A stretch of 50,563 nt of DNA, taken from Acidimicrobiaceae bacterium (GTDB lineage Bacteria > Actinomycetota > Acidimicrobiia > Acidimicrobiales > RAAP-2). The notes under the pieces were generated by a model. The model ran no database searches, was not told the origin of the DNA, and saw only the letters and a program-made list of their open reading frames with translations. Location of the stretch: contig PKYA01000108.1 of assembly GCA_003133545.1 (NCBI GenBank), forward strand, positions 1-50,563. The letters run 5' to 3'. Position 1 is the stretch's first letter. Every line of letters begins with the position of its first letter. Of this stretch, positions 43,361 to 50,563 are shown piece by piece. The position numbers were made by a program, and so were the translations under genes.

Positions 43361-44644
43361 GTGGACAACTACGACTCGGTTGATTTCTTCACTGACCAGT
43401 CGCTCGTGGAGGACCCGTACCCGTACTTCGACCATCTGCGGGCGAAGTGCCCGGTCCAGCCGACCCCTCACTACGGGGTGGTGGCGGTGACGGGGTACGA
43501 AGAAGCCACAGAGATCTACCGCGACATCGACACGTTCTCTTCTTGCATCTCGGTGATCGGCCCGTTTGCGTCGTTCCCGGTGCCCCTCCAGGGCGAGGAC
43601 ATCAGCTGGATCATTGAGCGCTACCGCGATCAGCTTCCCATGAACGAGCACATGGTGACGATGGACCCACCGACCCACACCCAGGAACGAGCGCTGATCA
43701 TGCGGCTGCTCACGCCGAAGCGATTGAAGGAAAACGAGGCGTTCATGTGGCGGCTGGCCGACAGGCAGCTCAACGAGTGCGCCGGCACCGGCCGCTGCGA
43801 GTTCATCAGCGCCTACGCACAGCCCTTCGCCATGCTGGTGGTGGCCGACGTCCTCGGGGTGCCGGAGGCTGATCATCAGAGGTTTCGAGAAGGCTTCGGG
43901 CTGAGCCAGACCCCCGGGGAGGTGGGCGGCGAGCAGGCCGACTACCAACTCAACGCGCTGGAGTGGCTCGACGACTGGTTCGCCACCTACATCGCGGAGC
44001 GCCGACGCACGCCGCGCGGCGACGTACTCAGCCAGTTGGCGCTCAGCACCTATCCCGATGGGTCGACGCCCGAGGTGACCGCCGTGGTGCGGACCGCCAC
44101 GTTCTTGTTCGCAGCCGGACAGGAGACGACTGCTCGCCTGCTCGCCGTCGCCGTGCGCTACCTCTGCGAGTACCCTGAGCTCCAAGGTGAGCTCCGAGCC
44201 CACCGGGAGCGCATTCCCGACTTCATTGAGGAAGTTCTGCGCATTGAGAGCCCGGTGAAGGCGGACTTCCGCCTGGCCCGCCGCGCCACCACGGTCGGCG
44301 GGGTGGAGGTTGCACCGGGAACGCCTGTGATGCTCCTCAATGGCGCCGCCAATCGCGACCCCAGGCGATTCGAATCCCCATCCGAATTCCGCCTGGACCG
44401 GCCAAACGCCAAGGATCACATAGCCTTCGGGCGTGGCGCCCACTCCTGCCCGGGAGGCCCACTTGCGCGCGCCGAAGGCCGGGTCAGCATTGAGCGCATC
44501 CTCGACCGGATGAGAGACATACGACTCTCCGAGGAGCACCACGGCCCACCAGGTGCACGACACTTCGAGTACGTACCGACCTGGGTCCTACGGGGACTGC
44601 AGCAGCTCCACATAGAATTCACTCCCGCAGAGGCGACGAAGTGA
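43361..44644 (+). CDS. Cytochrome P450, paralogue of the one at 29.1 kb
   Basis: The protein is 427 aa. I-helix AAGQETTARL, ExxR in EVLRIESP, heme loop FGRGAHSCPGGPLARAE with Cys363. N-terminal YDSVDFFTDQSLVEDPYPYFDHLR and the C-terminal FEYVPTWVLRGLQQLHIEFTP mirror the other island P450. GGAG lies 6 nt before GTG 43361. GTGA overlap couples it to the following SDR, so the pair may hydroxylate and then oxidise the alcohol. Divergent from the acyl-CoA dehydrogenase. Confidence 0.93.
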   Translation: MDNYDSVDFFTDQSLVEDPYPYFDHLRAKCPVQPTPHYGVVAVTGYEEATEIYRDIDTFSSCISVIGPFASFPVPLQGEDISWIIERYRDQLPMNEHMVTMDPPTHTQERALIMRLLTPKRLKENEAFMWRLADRQLNECAGTGRCEFISAYAQPFAMLVVADVLGVPEADHQRFREGFGLSQTPGEVGGEQADYQLNALEWLDDWFATYIAERRRTPRGDVLSQLALSTYPDGSTPEVTAVVRTATFLFAAGQETTARLLAVAVRYLCEYPELQGELRAHRERIPDFIEEVLRIESPVKADFRLARRATTVGGVEVAPGTPVMLLNGAANRDPRRFESPSEFRLDRPNAKDHIAFGRGAHSCPGGPLARAEGRVSIERILDRMRDIRLSEEHHGPPGARHFEYVPTWVLRGLQQLHIEFTPAEATK

Positions 44645-45387
44645 GTGAACGGGTGGCGGTGGTGACGGGCGCAGCCTCCGGCATGGGGCTCGCCATCGCG
44701 CGGGAGTTGGCTGCGGGCGGCGACGCCGTGGCGTTACTCGATCTCAATGGCGACCGCCTTCGTGAGGCAGCCACGGATCTCACGCAGCGGGGTTTGCGAG
44801 CGGCGCCGTTCGAGGTGGATGTCGCTGAGCGCAGCGCAGTGGAGCGCGTCTTCGCCGCCGTGCGGGACGAGCTCGGGCCGGTCACAATCCTTGTCACCAG
44901 TGCAGGAATCGAAGCCTTCGACCCGGTGCTCGACATCACCCCCGAGAAGTGGGAACGGATCATCGCCGTGAACCTCACCGGTACCTTCACCTGCGTGCAG
45001 TTGGCGGTGCCGGACATGATCGCGGCGGGGTGGGGTCGCATCGTGACGATCTCGTCCTCGAGCGCCCAATCCGGCGCACCCAACATGGCCCACTACGTGG
45101 CCTCCAAGGGCGGCGTCGTCGGTCTTACGAAGGCCTTGGCCCGCGAGCTCGCCGGCCATGGCATCACCGTCAACACCATCCCACCCAGTCTCGTCGACAC
45201 GCCGATGGCACGGCACGCTGAGAAGATCGGAAACATCCCCAGCGTCGATCAGATCGGCAAGATGGTGCCCGTCGGGCGCGCCGGGTGCCCAGAGGACATT
45301 GCAGCCGCCTGCTCCTTCTTGTGCTCGGACCGAGCGAGCTACATCACGGGCCAGCTGATCGGCGTCAACGGAGGCATGTACATCTGA
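44641..45387 (+). CDS. SDR-family alcohol dehydrogenase coupled to the P450
   Basis: The protein is 248 aa. TGAASGMGLAIAREL is the cofactor loop, LDLNGDRL sets NAD preference (Asp after the second strand), TSAGIEAF follows, and YVASKGGVVGLTKALA carries the catalytic Tyr/Lys with ISSSSAQ giving Ser. ENDS: LIGVNGGMYI. GTG 44641 overlaps the P450 stop as GTGA. A direct functional link to the P450 product is likely. The partial SDR at the right edge ends almost alike (VIGVNGG). Confidence 0.92.
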   Translation: MSERVAVVTGAASGMGLAIARELAAGGDAVALLDLNGDRLREAATDLTQRGLRAAPFEVDVAERSAVERVFAAVRDELGPVTILVTSAGIEAFDPVLDITPEKWERIIAVNLTGTFTCVQLAVPDMIAAGWGRIVTISSSSAQSGAPNMAHYVASKGGVVGLTKALARELAGHGITVNTIPPSLVDTPMARHAEKIGNIPSVDQIGKMVPVGRAGCPEDIAAACSFLCSDRASYITGQLIGVNGGMYI

Positions 45388-45433
45388 CCGTGCGCATCCG
45401 CGCGCTCTTCTGCGCGTCATCGATCCCCCAGAG

Positions 45434-45463
45434 GGCCGGGACAGATCGCCCCGGCCGTAACAT
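45434..45463 (+). promoter_or_regulatory. Palindrome and -10 ahead of a TetR gene
   Basis: GGCCGGG (45434-45440) and CCCGGCC (45450-45456) are perfect 7-bp inverted arms around 9 nt, followed at once by TAACAT (45458-45463), a possible -10. It may be the TetR gene's own operator or a terminator for the P450-SDR operon. Confidence 0.4.
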
Positions 45464-45466
45464 GAC

Positions 45467-46084
45467 ATGGTGAGCGCGAGTCGCCGCATCGGCACCGAGA
45501 CGTCGAAGACCCGAGCCGCGCTCCTCGAGGCGACCGAGAGACTCATGCTCGAGGAGGGCTACGCCGCGGTGACCTCACGGCGCGTTGCTGCTGCGGCCGA
45601 ACTGAAACCCCAACTCGTCCACTACTACTTCCGTACCATGGATGATCTTTTCTTGGCGCTGTTCCGTGGCCGTGCCGAACAAGGCCTCGAACGTCAAGCC
45701 CGGGCACTGGCCTCTGCGCAGCCGCTGTGGGCGTTATGGGAATTCAGCCGCGATCCCCGGGGGACGGCCCTGACCATGGAATTCATCGCCTTGGCGAACC
45801 ACCGCAAGGAGATCCGCGCCGAAATCGCCAAGTCGGCCGAGCGCTTCCGCGCCGAACAACTCAAGGGATTCCAAAACGTGCTCCAGCGTTACGGGATCGA
45901 CCCTGACGAGTGCCCACCCATTGTCTGCACCGTCTTGATGTCCAGCGTCTCCCGGTTCCTCGTCATTGAGCACGAAACCCTCGGCATGTCCAGCGGGCAC
46001 GCCGAGACGGTCGCCTTCGTGGAGCGCTTCATCCGCCAGCTGGAGGGTGATCGCGAACTGGGAACGACGCCACAATCCTCCTAG
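45467..46084 (+). CDS. TetR-family transcriptional regulator
   Basis: The protein is 205 aa. The HTH is at residues 13-60: TRAALLEATERLMLEEGYAAVTSRRVAAAAELKPQLVHYYFRTMDDLFLALF. The ligand domain follows without clear hints. ATG 45467 is given; GTG 45470, six nt after a TAACAT box, may be the real start of a leaderless mRNA. It is 79 bases behind the P450-SDR pair and 46 bases before the crotonase gene, so it may be cotranscribed with the latter. Confidence 0.9.
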   Translation: MVSASRRIGTETSKTRAALLEATERLMLEEGYAAVTSRRVAAAAELKPQLVHYYFRTMDDLFLALFRGRAEQGLERQARALASAQPLWALWEFSRDPRGTALTMEFIALANHRKEIRAEIAKSAERFRAEQLKGFQNVLQRYGIDPDECPPIVCTVLMSSVSRFLVIEHETLGMSSGHAETVAFVERFIRQLEGDRELGTTPQSS

Positions 46085-46130
46085 TGTCTTTGCCAAGGCA
46101 GCAGATGGAGCCACCGGAGAGGATCGACGA

Positions 46131-46805
46131 GTGACGGTCAGCGTGGAGCGGGACGAAGGCGTAGTGACTGCCGTGTTCGACGACGGCAAGGCCAATGCCT
46201 TGACCTTCACTGCGATTTCCGAGCTCAGATCCGCTCTGGGCATGGCCGTCGAGGTGAACGCTGCCCTGGTGCTCACGGGCCGGAGCGGATACTTCTGCGC
46301 CGGATTCGACCTCGGAGTCATGCGGAGCGGAGAGCGCGAACTCGTGGCGTCTCTCTCGAGCCAGGGCTTTGTGCTCTTCGGCGAAATGCTTTCCGCACCC
46401 ATCCCGATCGTGGCTGCCTGCACGGGCCACGCCCTCGCAGCCGGGGCCCTCCTCTTGTTGGCCACGGACTACAAGATCGGGCAACCAGGGACGTACCAAG
46501 TGGGCCTCAACGAGACACGCATCGGGATCGCGCTGCCCCAAGAGGCCATAGATATGGCTCGATTCCGCTTGAGCAGGAACCACCTCGCCGCGGCAACTCT
46601 CTTCGCCACCGTCGTGGCACCCGACCAGGCCTGTGCCTTCGGCTACCTCGACCGGCTGGATGCGGATCCCTTGGGCGCAGCGCTCTCCGCGGCCACGGAT
46701 ATCGCGGCGGCGGATCTTCGGGTTTTCGCCAAGACGAAGGAACGGATGAATGCCGATATCGTTCGCCGGCTCATGGGGGCCCCGCCCGATCAAGAAGGAT
46801 CGTAG
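46131..46805 (+). CDS. Enoyl-CoA hydratase/isomerase family protein (short)
   Basis: The protein is 224 aa, shorter than the usual 255-270. Oxyanion segments are FCAGFDLGVM near residue 59 and GHALAAGALLLLATD near 100. Of the two catalytic Glu of hydratases only the second is matched (GLNETRIGIALP); the first is replaced within AAGALLL. That pattern fits an isomerase or a diverged hydratase. GAGAGG lies 9-10 nt before GTG 46131. It follows the TetR gene closely and is convergent to the CitE-like gene. Confidence 0.85.
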   Translation: MTVSVERDEGVVTAVFDDGKANALTFTAISELRSALGMAVEVNAALVLTGRSGYFCAGFDLGVMRSGERELVASLSSQGFVLFGEMLSAPIPIVAACTGHALAAGALLLLATDYKIGQPGTYQVGLNETRIGIALPQEAIDMARFRLSRNHLAAATLFATVVAPDQACAFGYLDRLDADPLGAALSAATDIAAADLRVFAKTKERMNADIVRRLMGAPPDQEGS

Positions 46806-46820
46806 AGCCTCGCCTTCACC

Positions 46821-47741
46821 TCAGGTCGATTTGTCCGACTCGACCAGGGCCGCCTTGTGCAGCACGTTGGCAGCGAGGCGCATATGGGCCGCGTCGACCA
46901 GCCTGCCATCCCGCCCGATTGCTCCGACCCCTTCGGCTTCCGACTTACGGTAGGAGGCAATCGAGTCCTTCGCCTCGGCGATCTCGGCGTCCGTTGGGGC
47001 GAACACCGCATTGGCAATGGGAACCTGGCGGGGATGAATCGCCCACTTGCCGTCGAATCCCAGCAGGCCGGCATGCTCGGCGGCCCTGCGGTAGCCGTCG
47101 GGATCCTGGTAGGCCGGATACGGCGCGTCGATGGCGTCGATCCCGGCGGCGCGGGCGGCGGCCAGGATCTGGACCCGGGCGAAGTGCCAGAACTCGCCTG
47201 GGTAATCACTCACCGGATCGAAGTTGCCGTCGACGCGAGAGTGCAATGAGGCCGAGAGGTCTCCGGCTCCGAAGATGATCGCCTCCAGACGGTCGCTTGC
47301 CCGAGCGATTTCGGCCGCGTTCAAGAGGCCCTCGGCCTCTTCTATCAGCACCTCGAGAGCGATGCGCTTCTGTAATCCGAGCTTCGACTCCAGCTGGGTG
47401 AGCAGGACGTCGAACCACCAGACGTCTCGCGCGGTGCGGGCCTTCGGGACGATGATCACATCGAGCGATTCACGAGCACCGGTCACGACCTCGACCACGT
47501 CTCCGTAGCACCACGGCGTCTCCAGACCGTTGACCCGGACCGCCCGTACTGTGCGGCCCCAGTCAAGCTTGGTCAAAGCGTGCACGGCGATGGCCCGCGC
47601 CGATTCCTTCATGACCGGCGCGCAGGCGTCCTCGAGGTCGAGGAAGACGAGATCGGCACCCGAGCTCGGCGCCTTCTCACACATGCGTGCATTGCTGGCC
47701 GGGGTGGCGAGCTCTGATCGTCGTGCTCGGGGTGCGTACAA
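46821..47741 (-). CDS. HpcH/HpaI (CitE-like) C-C lyase
   Basis: The protein is 306 aa. DLVFLDLEDACAP near residue 30 (Mg ligands), VRVNGLETPW, IIVPKA near 96, EVLIEEAEGLLNAAEIA near 130 and IIFGAGDLSASL near 154 mark the CitE / malyl-CoA lyase family. It probably makes or cleaves a hydroxyacyl-CoA into two acyl pieces. TTG 47741 is accepted because GGAGG lies 5 nt upstream. It lies 21 bases after a CaiB-type CoA transferase, and the pair recurs in CoA-dependent lysis pathways such as citramalate or itaconate use. Confidence 0.9.
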   Translation of the reverse strand: MYAPRARRSELATPASNARMCEKAPSSGADLVFLDLEDACAPVMKESARAIAVHALTKLDWGRTVRAVRVNGLETPWCYGDVVEVVTGARESLDVIIVPKARTARDVWWFDVLLTQLESKLGLQKRIALEVLIEEAEGLLNAAEIARASDRLEAIIFGAGDLSASLHSRVDGNFDPVSDYPGEFWHFARVQILAAARAAGIDAIDAPYPAYQDPDGYRRAAEHAGLLGFDGKWAIHPRQVPIANAVFAPTDAEIAEAKDSIASYRKSEAEGVGAIGRDGRLVDAAHMRLAANVLHKAALVESDKST

Positions 47742-47762
47742 CGTTGCCTCCGCTCGAAAGGG

Positions 47763-48965
47763 TTATATGACGCCGGTAGCGCGCAGGGCGGAAATTCGGT
47801 CGGCCTTCAGCTCCAGTAGCTCGCCGTAGACAGCCTCGTTCTCGGCGCCAAGGGACTGGCCCAGATGAGCGATGCTCCCCGGAGTTTCGCTGAGCTGCGC
47901 AACGGGGGCCTGCACGCGCACCGGCCCGAGGTCCGGGTCGTCGAAGAGGGGAAAGGTCCCCCGGGCCACGAGATGCTCATCGGCGAGGAGTTGCTCGGCG
48001 TCGTAGACGGGAGCCGCGGCGACCTCTGCGTCAAGGAAGACCTTCATGGCTTCACTCAGTGTGCGCTGTTGCACCCACTTGGCGACGAGCGCATCGACCT
48101 CCAGACCTCGCTCCTGCCGACGCACGGGATCCATATAGTCGGGATTCTCGGCCAGATCGTGCCGACCGATGGTCCGGTAGACGCGCCGGACGATGTTCGA
48201 CGATGCACTCGAGATCGCCAGCCATTTGCCGTCGGCCGTCAGATAGGCATTACGAGGTGCACTGGCCGGAAGCCGGTTGCCGACCCGGGCCGGACTGACA
48301 CCGAGCTGATCGAAGGAAAGCGTCGACGACTCTATGAGGCGGGCCAGGGGCTCAATGAGGTTGACATCGACCAGTTGACCCGCCCCACCGTGTACGTCCC
48401 GATGGTACAGAGCCATCATCACGGCCCACGTCGCGGCTTGGGCGGCCACTCCGTCTGCCAGCATGAACGGCGGCAAGGTCGGCGGACCATCGGGTTGCCC
48501 GGTCACCTGGGCGAACCCGCTCATCGCCTCGGCGAGGGTCCCGAATCCAGGCCGGTCACTGGATGGGCCGCCGCGGCCGTACCCACTCATGTGCAGCATC
48601 ACCAGTCTTGGGTGCCGTGCGTGGATCGAGTCGTAGTCAAGACCCCAACGGACCAAGGCGCTAGGTCGGTTGCCCATGACCAGCGCGTCGCTCAGATGGA
48701 GCAATTGATGAAAGAGGTCCTGGCCCTCCGCCTGGCGGAGGTCCAGGGTGATGCAGCGCTTGTTCCGGCTGACGCTCTTCCACACGAGGCCGATGCCATC
48801 CTTGCGGTCACCCCAGGTACGCAGGGGGTCGCCGATGCCCGGCTGTTCCACTTTGATCACCTCGGCACCGAATTCACCGAGCGCCGTGGCCACCATCGGT
48901 CCGGCTATGAGAGTCGCGGCGTCGACAACCCGCAGCCCGCGCAGCGGGCCTCTGGCGTCATCCAT
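47763..48965 (-). CDS. CaiB/BaiF family (class III) CoA transferase
   Basis: The protein is 400 aa. LRVVDAATLIAGPMVATALGEFGAEVIKVEQPGIGDPLR at the N-terminus, then MSGYGRGGP, GFGTLAEAMSGF and LADGVAAQAATW (holding the conserved catalytic-type Asp) mark the family. It moves CoA between acids without ATP. ATG 48965 overlaps the flavin monooxygenase stop by 8 bases, so the genes are coupled. It likely activates an acid for the downstream CitE-like lyase. Confidence 0.93.
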   Translation of the reverse strand: MDDARGPLRGLRVVDAATLIAGPMVATALGEFGAEVIKVEQPGIGDPLRTWGDRKDGIGLVWKSVSRNKRCITLDLRQAEGQDLFHQLLHLSDALVMGNRPSALVRWGLDYDSIHARHPRLVMLHMSGYGRGGPSSDRPGFGTLAEAMSGFAQVTGQPDGPPTLPPFMLADGVAAQAATWAVMMALYHRDVHGGAGQLVDVNLIEPLARLIESSTLSFDQLGVSPARVGNRLPASAPRNAYLTADGKWLAISSASSNIVRRVYRTIGRHDLAENPDYMDPVRRQERGLEVDALVAKWVQQRTLSEAMKVFLDAEVAAAPVYDAEQLLADEHLVARGTFPLFDDPDLGPVRVQAPVAQLSETPGSIAHLGQSLGAENEAVYGELLELKADRISALRATGVI

Positions 48966-50313
48966 GGGCGACGCGCTCGGGACGCGCCAGCCCCAGGTTC
49001 TCGCGTAGCGTGGCGCCCTCGTAGCGGTGGCGAAAGACCCCACGGCGTTGGAGCTCGGGAACGACGAGCCGGACCACGTCCTCATAGGCACCCGGGGAGT
49101 GCGTGGCGGCGATGACGAAACCATCGCAGGCATCGGTGGTGAACCACGCCTCCATCTGATCGGCCACCTCGGGACCCGTGCCGACGAAGCGTGGGCCCTG
49201 CAGCAAGGTGGCACGATGACCGGCCAGGTCGGCCAGGGTCACGGTGTCTCCGCCGATATGTGCGCGGAGGTTCTGCACCAGTCCCCGGATACCCGATACC
49301 GATCCGATCAGCTCATCGGTGATCGGCGCATCGAGCGGCATACCCGCGAAGTCGTAATTCATCAATTCGGACAACAAGGTCAACGACGCCATCGGGTCGA
49401 CGAAATCGTGAAGAAACATCTGCTCGCGCTCTTGGGCCTGGGCCTTCGACTCCCCCACCACCGTGTACGCCATCGGCAATATCTTCACCGAGTCAGGATC
49501 CCGGCCGTCTTCAGCGATGCGCTCCTTCTGATCCTTGTAGTGGTTACGCGCCACGTCGATATCGGGGTCGCCGGTGAATATAACCTCGGCCCAGCGAGCG
49601 GCGAAATCCCGGCCGCGGCCCGACGATCCGGCCTGCAGGAGTACCGGTCGCCCCTGAGGGGAGCGTGGCACGGTCAAGGGACCGCGCACCGAAAACCACG
49701 TACCCGCCAGGTTGACCTCATGAACTTTCTGCGGATCGGCGAAAACGCCACTGATTCGGTCCAGCACCAGAGCGTCGTCTTCCCAGCTGTCCCACAGAGC
49801 AGTGGTGGCCTCGAGAAACTCGTCGGCCCGGTCATAGCGCTCGTCGTGACCCAGCACCTTTTCGACACCGAAATTCTGGGCCTCGCTGTCGTTGACGGAC
49901 GTCACCACGTTCCACGCTGCCCGTCCACCCGTGAGGTGGTCCAACGTTGCGAATGTCCGCGCCACGTGGAAGGGCGAGTAATAGGTCGTCGAGTAGGTGG
50001 CGCCCAGTCCGATCGACCGAGTGGCCCCGGCGACGACCCCGAGCACGATGCTCAGGTCGAGCTTGACCGGACGGGCACCGTGACGGACCGCTTCGGCCAC
50101 CGAACCGCCGTAGATGCCGGGCATGGCCAACCGGTCGTCGAAGAACATCATGTCGAAGCAGCCTTCTTCGAGCGTGCGTCCCAGCTTGGCGTAGTAGCCC
50201 GACGTCAGGAACCCGTGTTCGGTGGCGGGATGACGCCACGATCCCGCGTACACCGTGGCGTTGCCCGCCTGCATGAACCCCACCAGAGCCATCTGCTGCA
50301 TCGGAGTGGTCAA
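48958..50313 (-). CDS. Luciferase-like FMN-dependent monooxygenase (NtaA/SnaA/DszA type)
   Basis: The protein is 451 aa, right for the NtaA/SnaA/DszA branch. AGSWRHP near residue 24, FDMMFFDDRLA near 53, TYSTTYYSPFHVARTFATLDHLTGGRAAWNVVTSVND near 107-140 and LLQAGSSGRGRDFAARWAEVIF near 220 are its conserved blocks. It uses reduced FMN from a separate reductase, not seen here. The start is TTG 50313, overlapping the stop of a 23-codon frame as TTGA; ATG 50301 is the alternative. Oxidative cleavage of C-N, C-S or ring carbons is typical. Confidence 0.92.
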   Translation of the reverse strand: MTTPMQQMALVGFMQAGNATVYAGSWRHPATEHGFLTSGYYAKLGRTLEEGCFDMMFFDDRLAMPGIYGGSVAEAVRHGARPVKLDLSIVLGVVAGATRSIGLGATYSTTYYSPFHVARTFATLDHLTGGRAAWNVVTSVNDSEAQNFGVEKVLGHDERYDRADEFLEATTALWDSWEDDALVLDRISGVFADPQKVHEVNLAGTWFSVRGPLTVPRSPQGRPVLLQAGSSGRGRDFAARWAEVIFTGDPDIDVARNHYKDQKERIAEDGRDPDSVKILPMAYTVVGESKAQAQEREQMFLHDFVDPMASLTLLSELMNYDFAGMPLDAPITDELIGSVSGIRGLVQNLRAHIGGDTVTLADLAGHRATLLQGPRFVGTGPEVADQMEAWFTTDACDGFVIAATHSPGAYEDVVRLVVPELQRRGVFRHRYEGATLRENLGLARPERVAHG

Positions 50314-50381
50314 CTCGCGGCCGCGACGCCCGGCGCGCTCGCGCGCAGCGCTCTGAGGATGAGTTCTTTGGCATCGAGCAT
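50310..50381 (-). CDS. Possible 23-aa leader peptide upstream of the flavin monooxygenase
   Basis: ATG 50381 follows GGAGGAG, a stronger ribosome-binding site than any near the monooxygenase. The frame gives a short helical peptide (starts MLDAKELILRALRAS) and stops in TTGA, where the TTG is the monooxygenase start. This is a translational-coupling layout; the peptide may be only a ribosome loader. A sequencing frameshift joining the two is another option. Confidence 0.5.
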   Translation of the reverse strand: MLDAKELILRALRASAPGVAAAS

Positions 50382-50467
50382 GGCGGACTCCTCCGAGAAT
50401 GGTATTTTCACTGGCGTAGAAGGTACCTTACTGCCCCAACCCTTCACCCACCCCGGACGAAGGCATG

Positions 50468-50563
50468 TCAGGTGTTGCGGCCGCCGTTGACCCCGATCAC
50501 CTGGCCGGTGACGTAGCTGGCCCCTTCGGACACGAGGAACGAACACGCGTGCGCGATGTCCTC
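50468..50563 (-). CDS. SDR oxidoreductase, C-terminal 31 aa (5' part outside window)
   Basis: The window edge cuts this gene; only the last 31 codons and the TGA are present. EDIAHACSFLVSEGASYVTGQVIGVNGGRNT (read in two halves) is the standard SDR tail with YVTGQVI. It nearly matches the tail of the P450-coupled SDR at 44641-45387. It lies 86 bases upstream of the 23-codon frame and monooxygenase, on the same strand. Confidence 0.9.
   Translation of the reverse strand, partial: EDIAHACSFLVSEGASYVTGQVIGVNGGRNT

Noticed and set aside
43193-44563. Upstream extension of the acyl-CoA dehydrogenase frame to 839 aa
   Set aside because: The extra part is antisense to the P450 gene; the family's N-terminus (MDFSLTDTERDL) begins at 43192.

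Overview
The window is high-GC, densely coded DNA with many GTG starts and 4-base stop/start overlaps. It looks like an actinomycete chromosome. Two features point to Actinomycetota, possibly Acidimicrobiia: a mycobacterial-type decaprenyl-phosphoryl-arabinose (DPA) operon, and a secreted protein carrying the actinobacterial '[11 protein letters not shown]' propeller repeat. The exact lineage is inference. I saw no rRNA, tRNA, CRISPR array, transposase, integrase or phage gene.

Left part (1-6.7 kb, all minus strand): a cell-envelope block. Transcription runs from a UbiA-type phosphoribosyltransferase into DprE1, DprE2, a GT-C-like membrane protein and a secreted repeat protein. The first three are joined by GTGA and ATGA overlaps and together would make DPA, the arabinose donor for wall arabinan. 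DprE1 has Ala where the mycobacterial enzyme has the Cys hit by benzothiazinones.

Middle part (7-29 kb): housekeeping and accessory genes. These include a P450, an AhpD-like protein, a ribbon-helix-helix (RHH) protein with tandem repeats at its own start, a GNAT/DinB pair, and a phosphotriesterase-like / acyl-CoA ligase / crotonase operon. They continue with YceI plus GNAT, an ArsB/NhaD-type transporter, a MarR regulator divergent from a methyltransferase, and a TetR-MFS efflux operon. The rest are a D-threonine-aldolase-like enzyme, a PAS-GGDEF cyclase, a hydrolase, MsrB-MsrA, a CDF metal transporter, two small unknowns and a secreted glycosidase-like protein. Two regulator loci (MarR 17.55 kb, TetR 20.65 kb) show palindromes placed exactly on recognisable promoters.

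Right part (29-50.5 kb): a catabolic island. It holds two paralogous P450s, a DapB-like reductase, a GntR regulator, a class II aldolase, a Rieske oxygenase and a fused E1 alpha-beta thiamine-diphosphate dehydrogenase. It also has five SDRs (one frameshifted, one cut by the window edge), an acyl-CoA ligase, an acyl-CoA dehydrogenase, a crotonase, two TetR regulators, a CitE-like lyase, a CaiB-like CoA transferase and a flavin monooxygenase. This is the enzyme set needed to hydroxylate a hydrophobic, probably cyclic, compound, activate it with CoA and take it apart by beta-oxidation-like steps and C-C lysis. The substrate cannot be read from the sequence. A shared TARC-TAY-GTTA motif in two divergent promoters suggests one regulator ties part of the island together.
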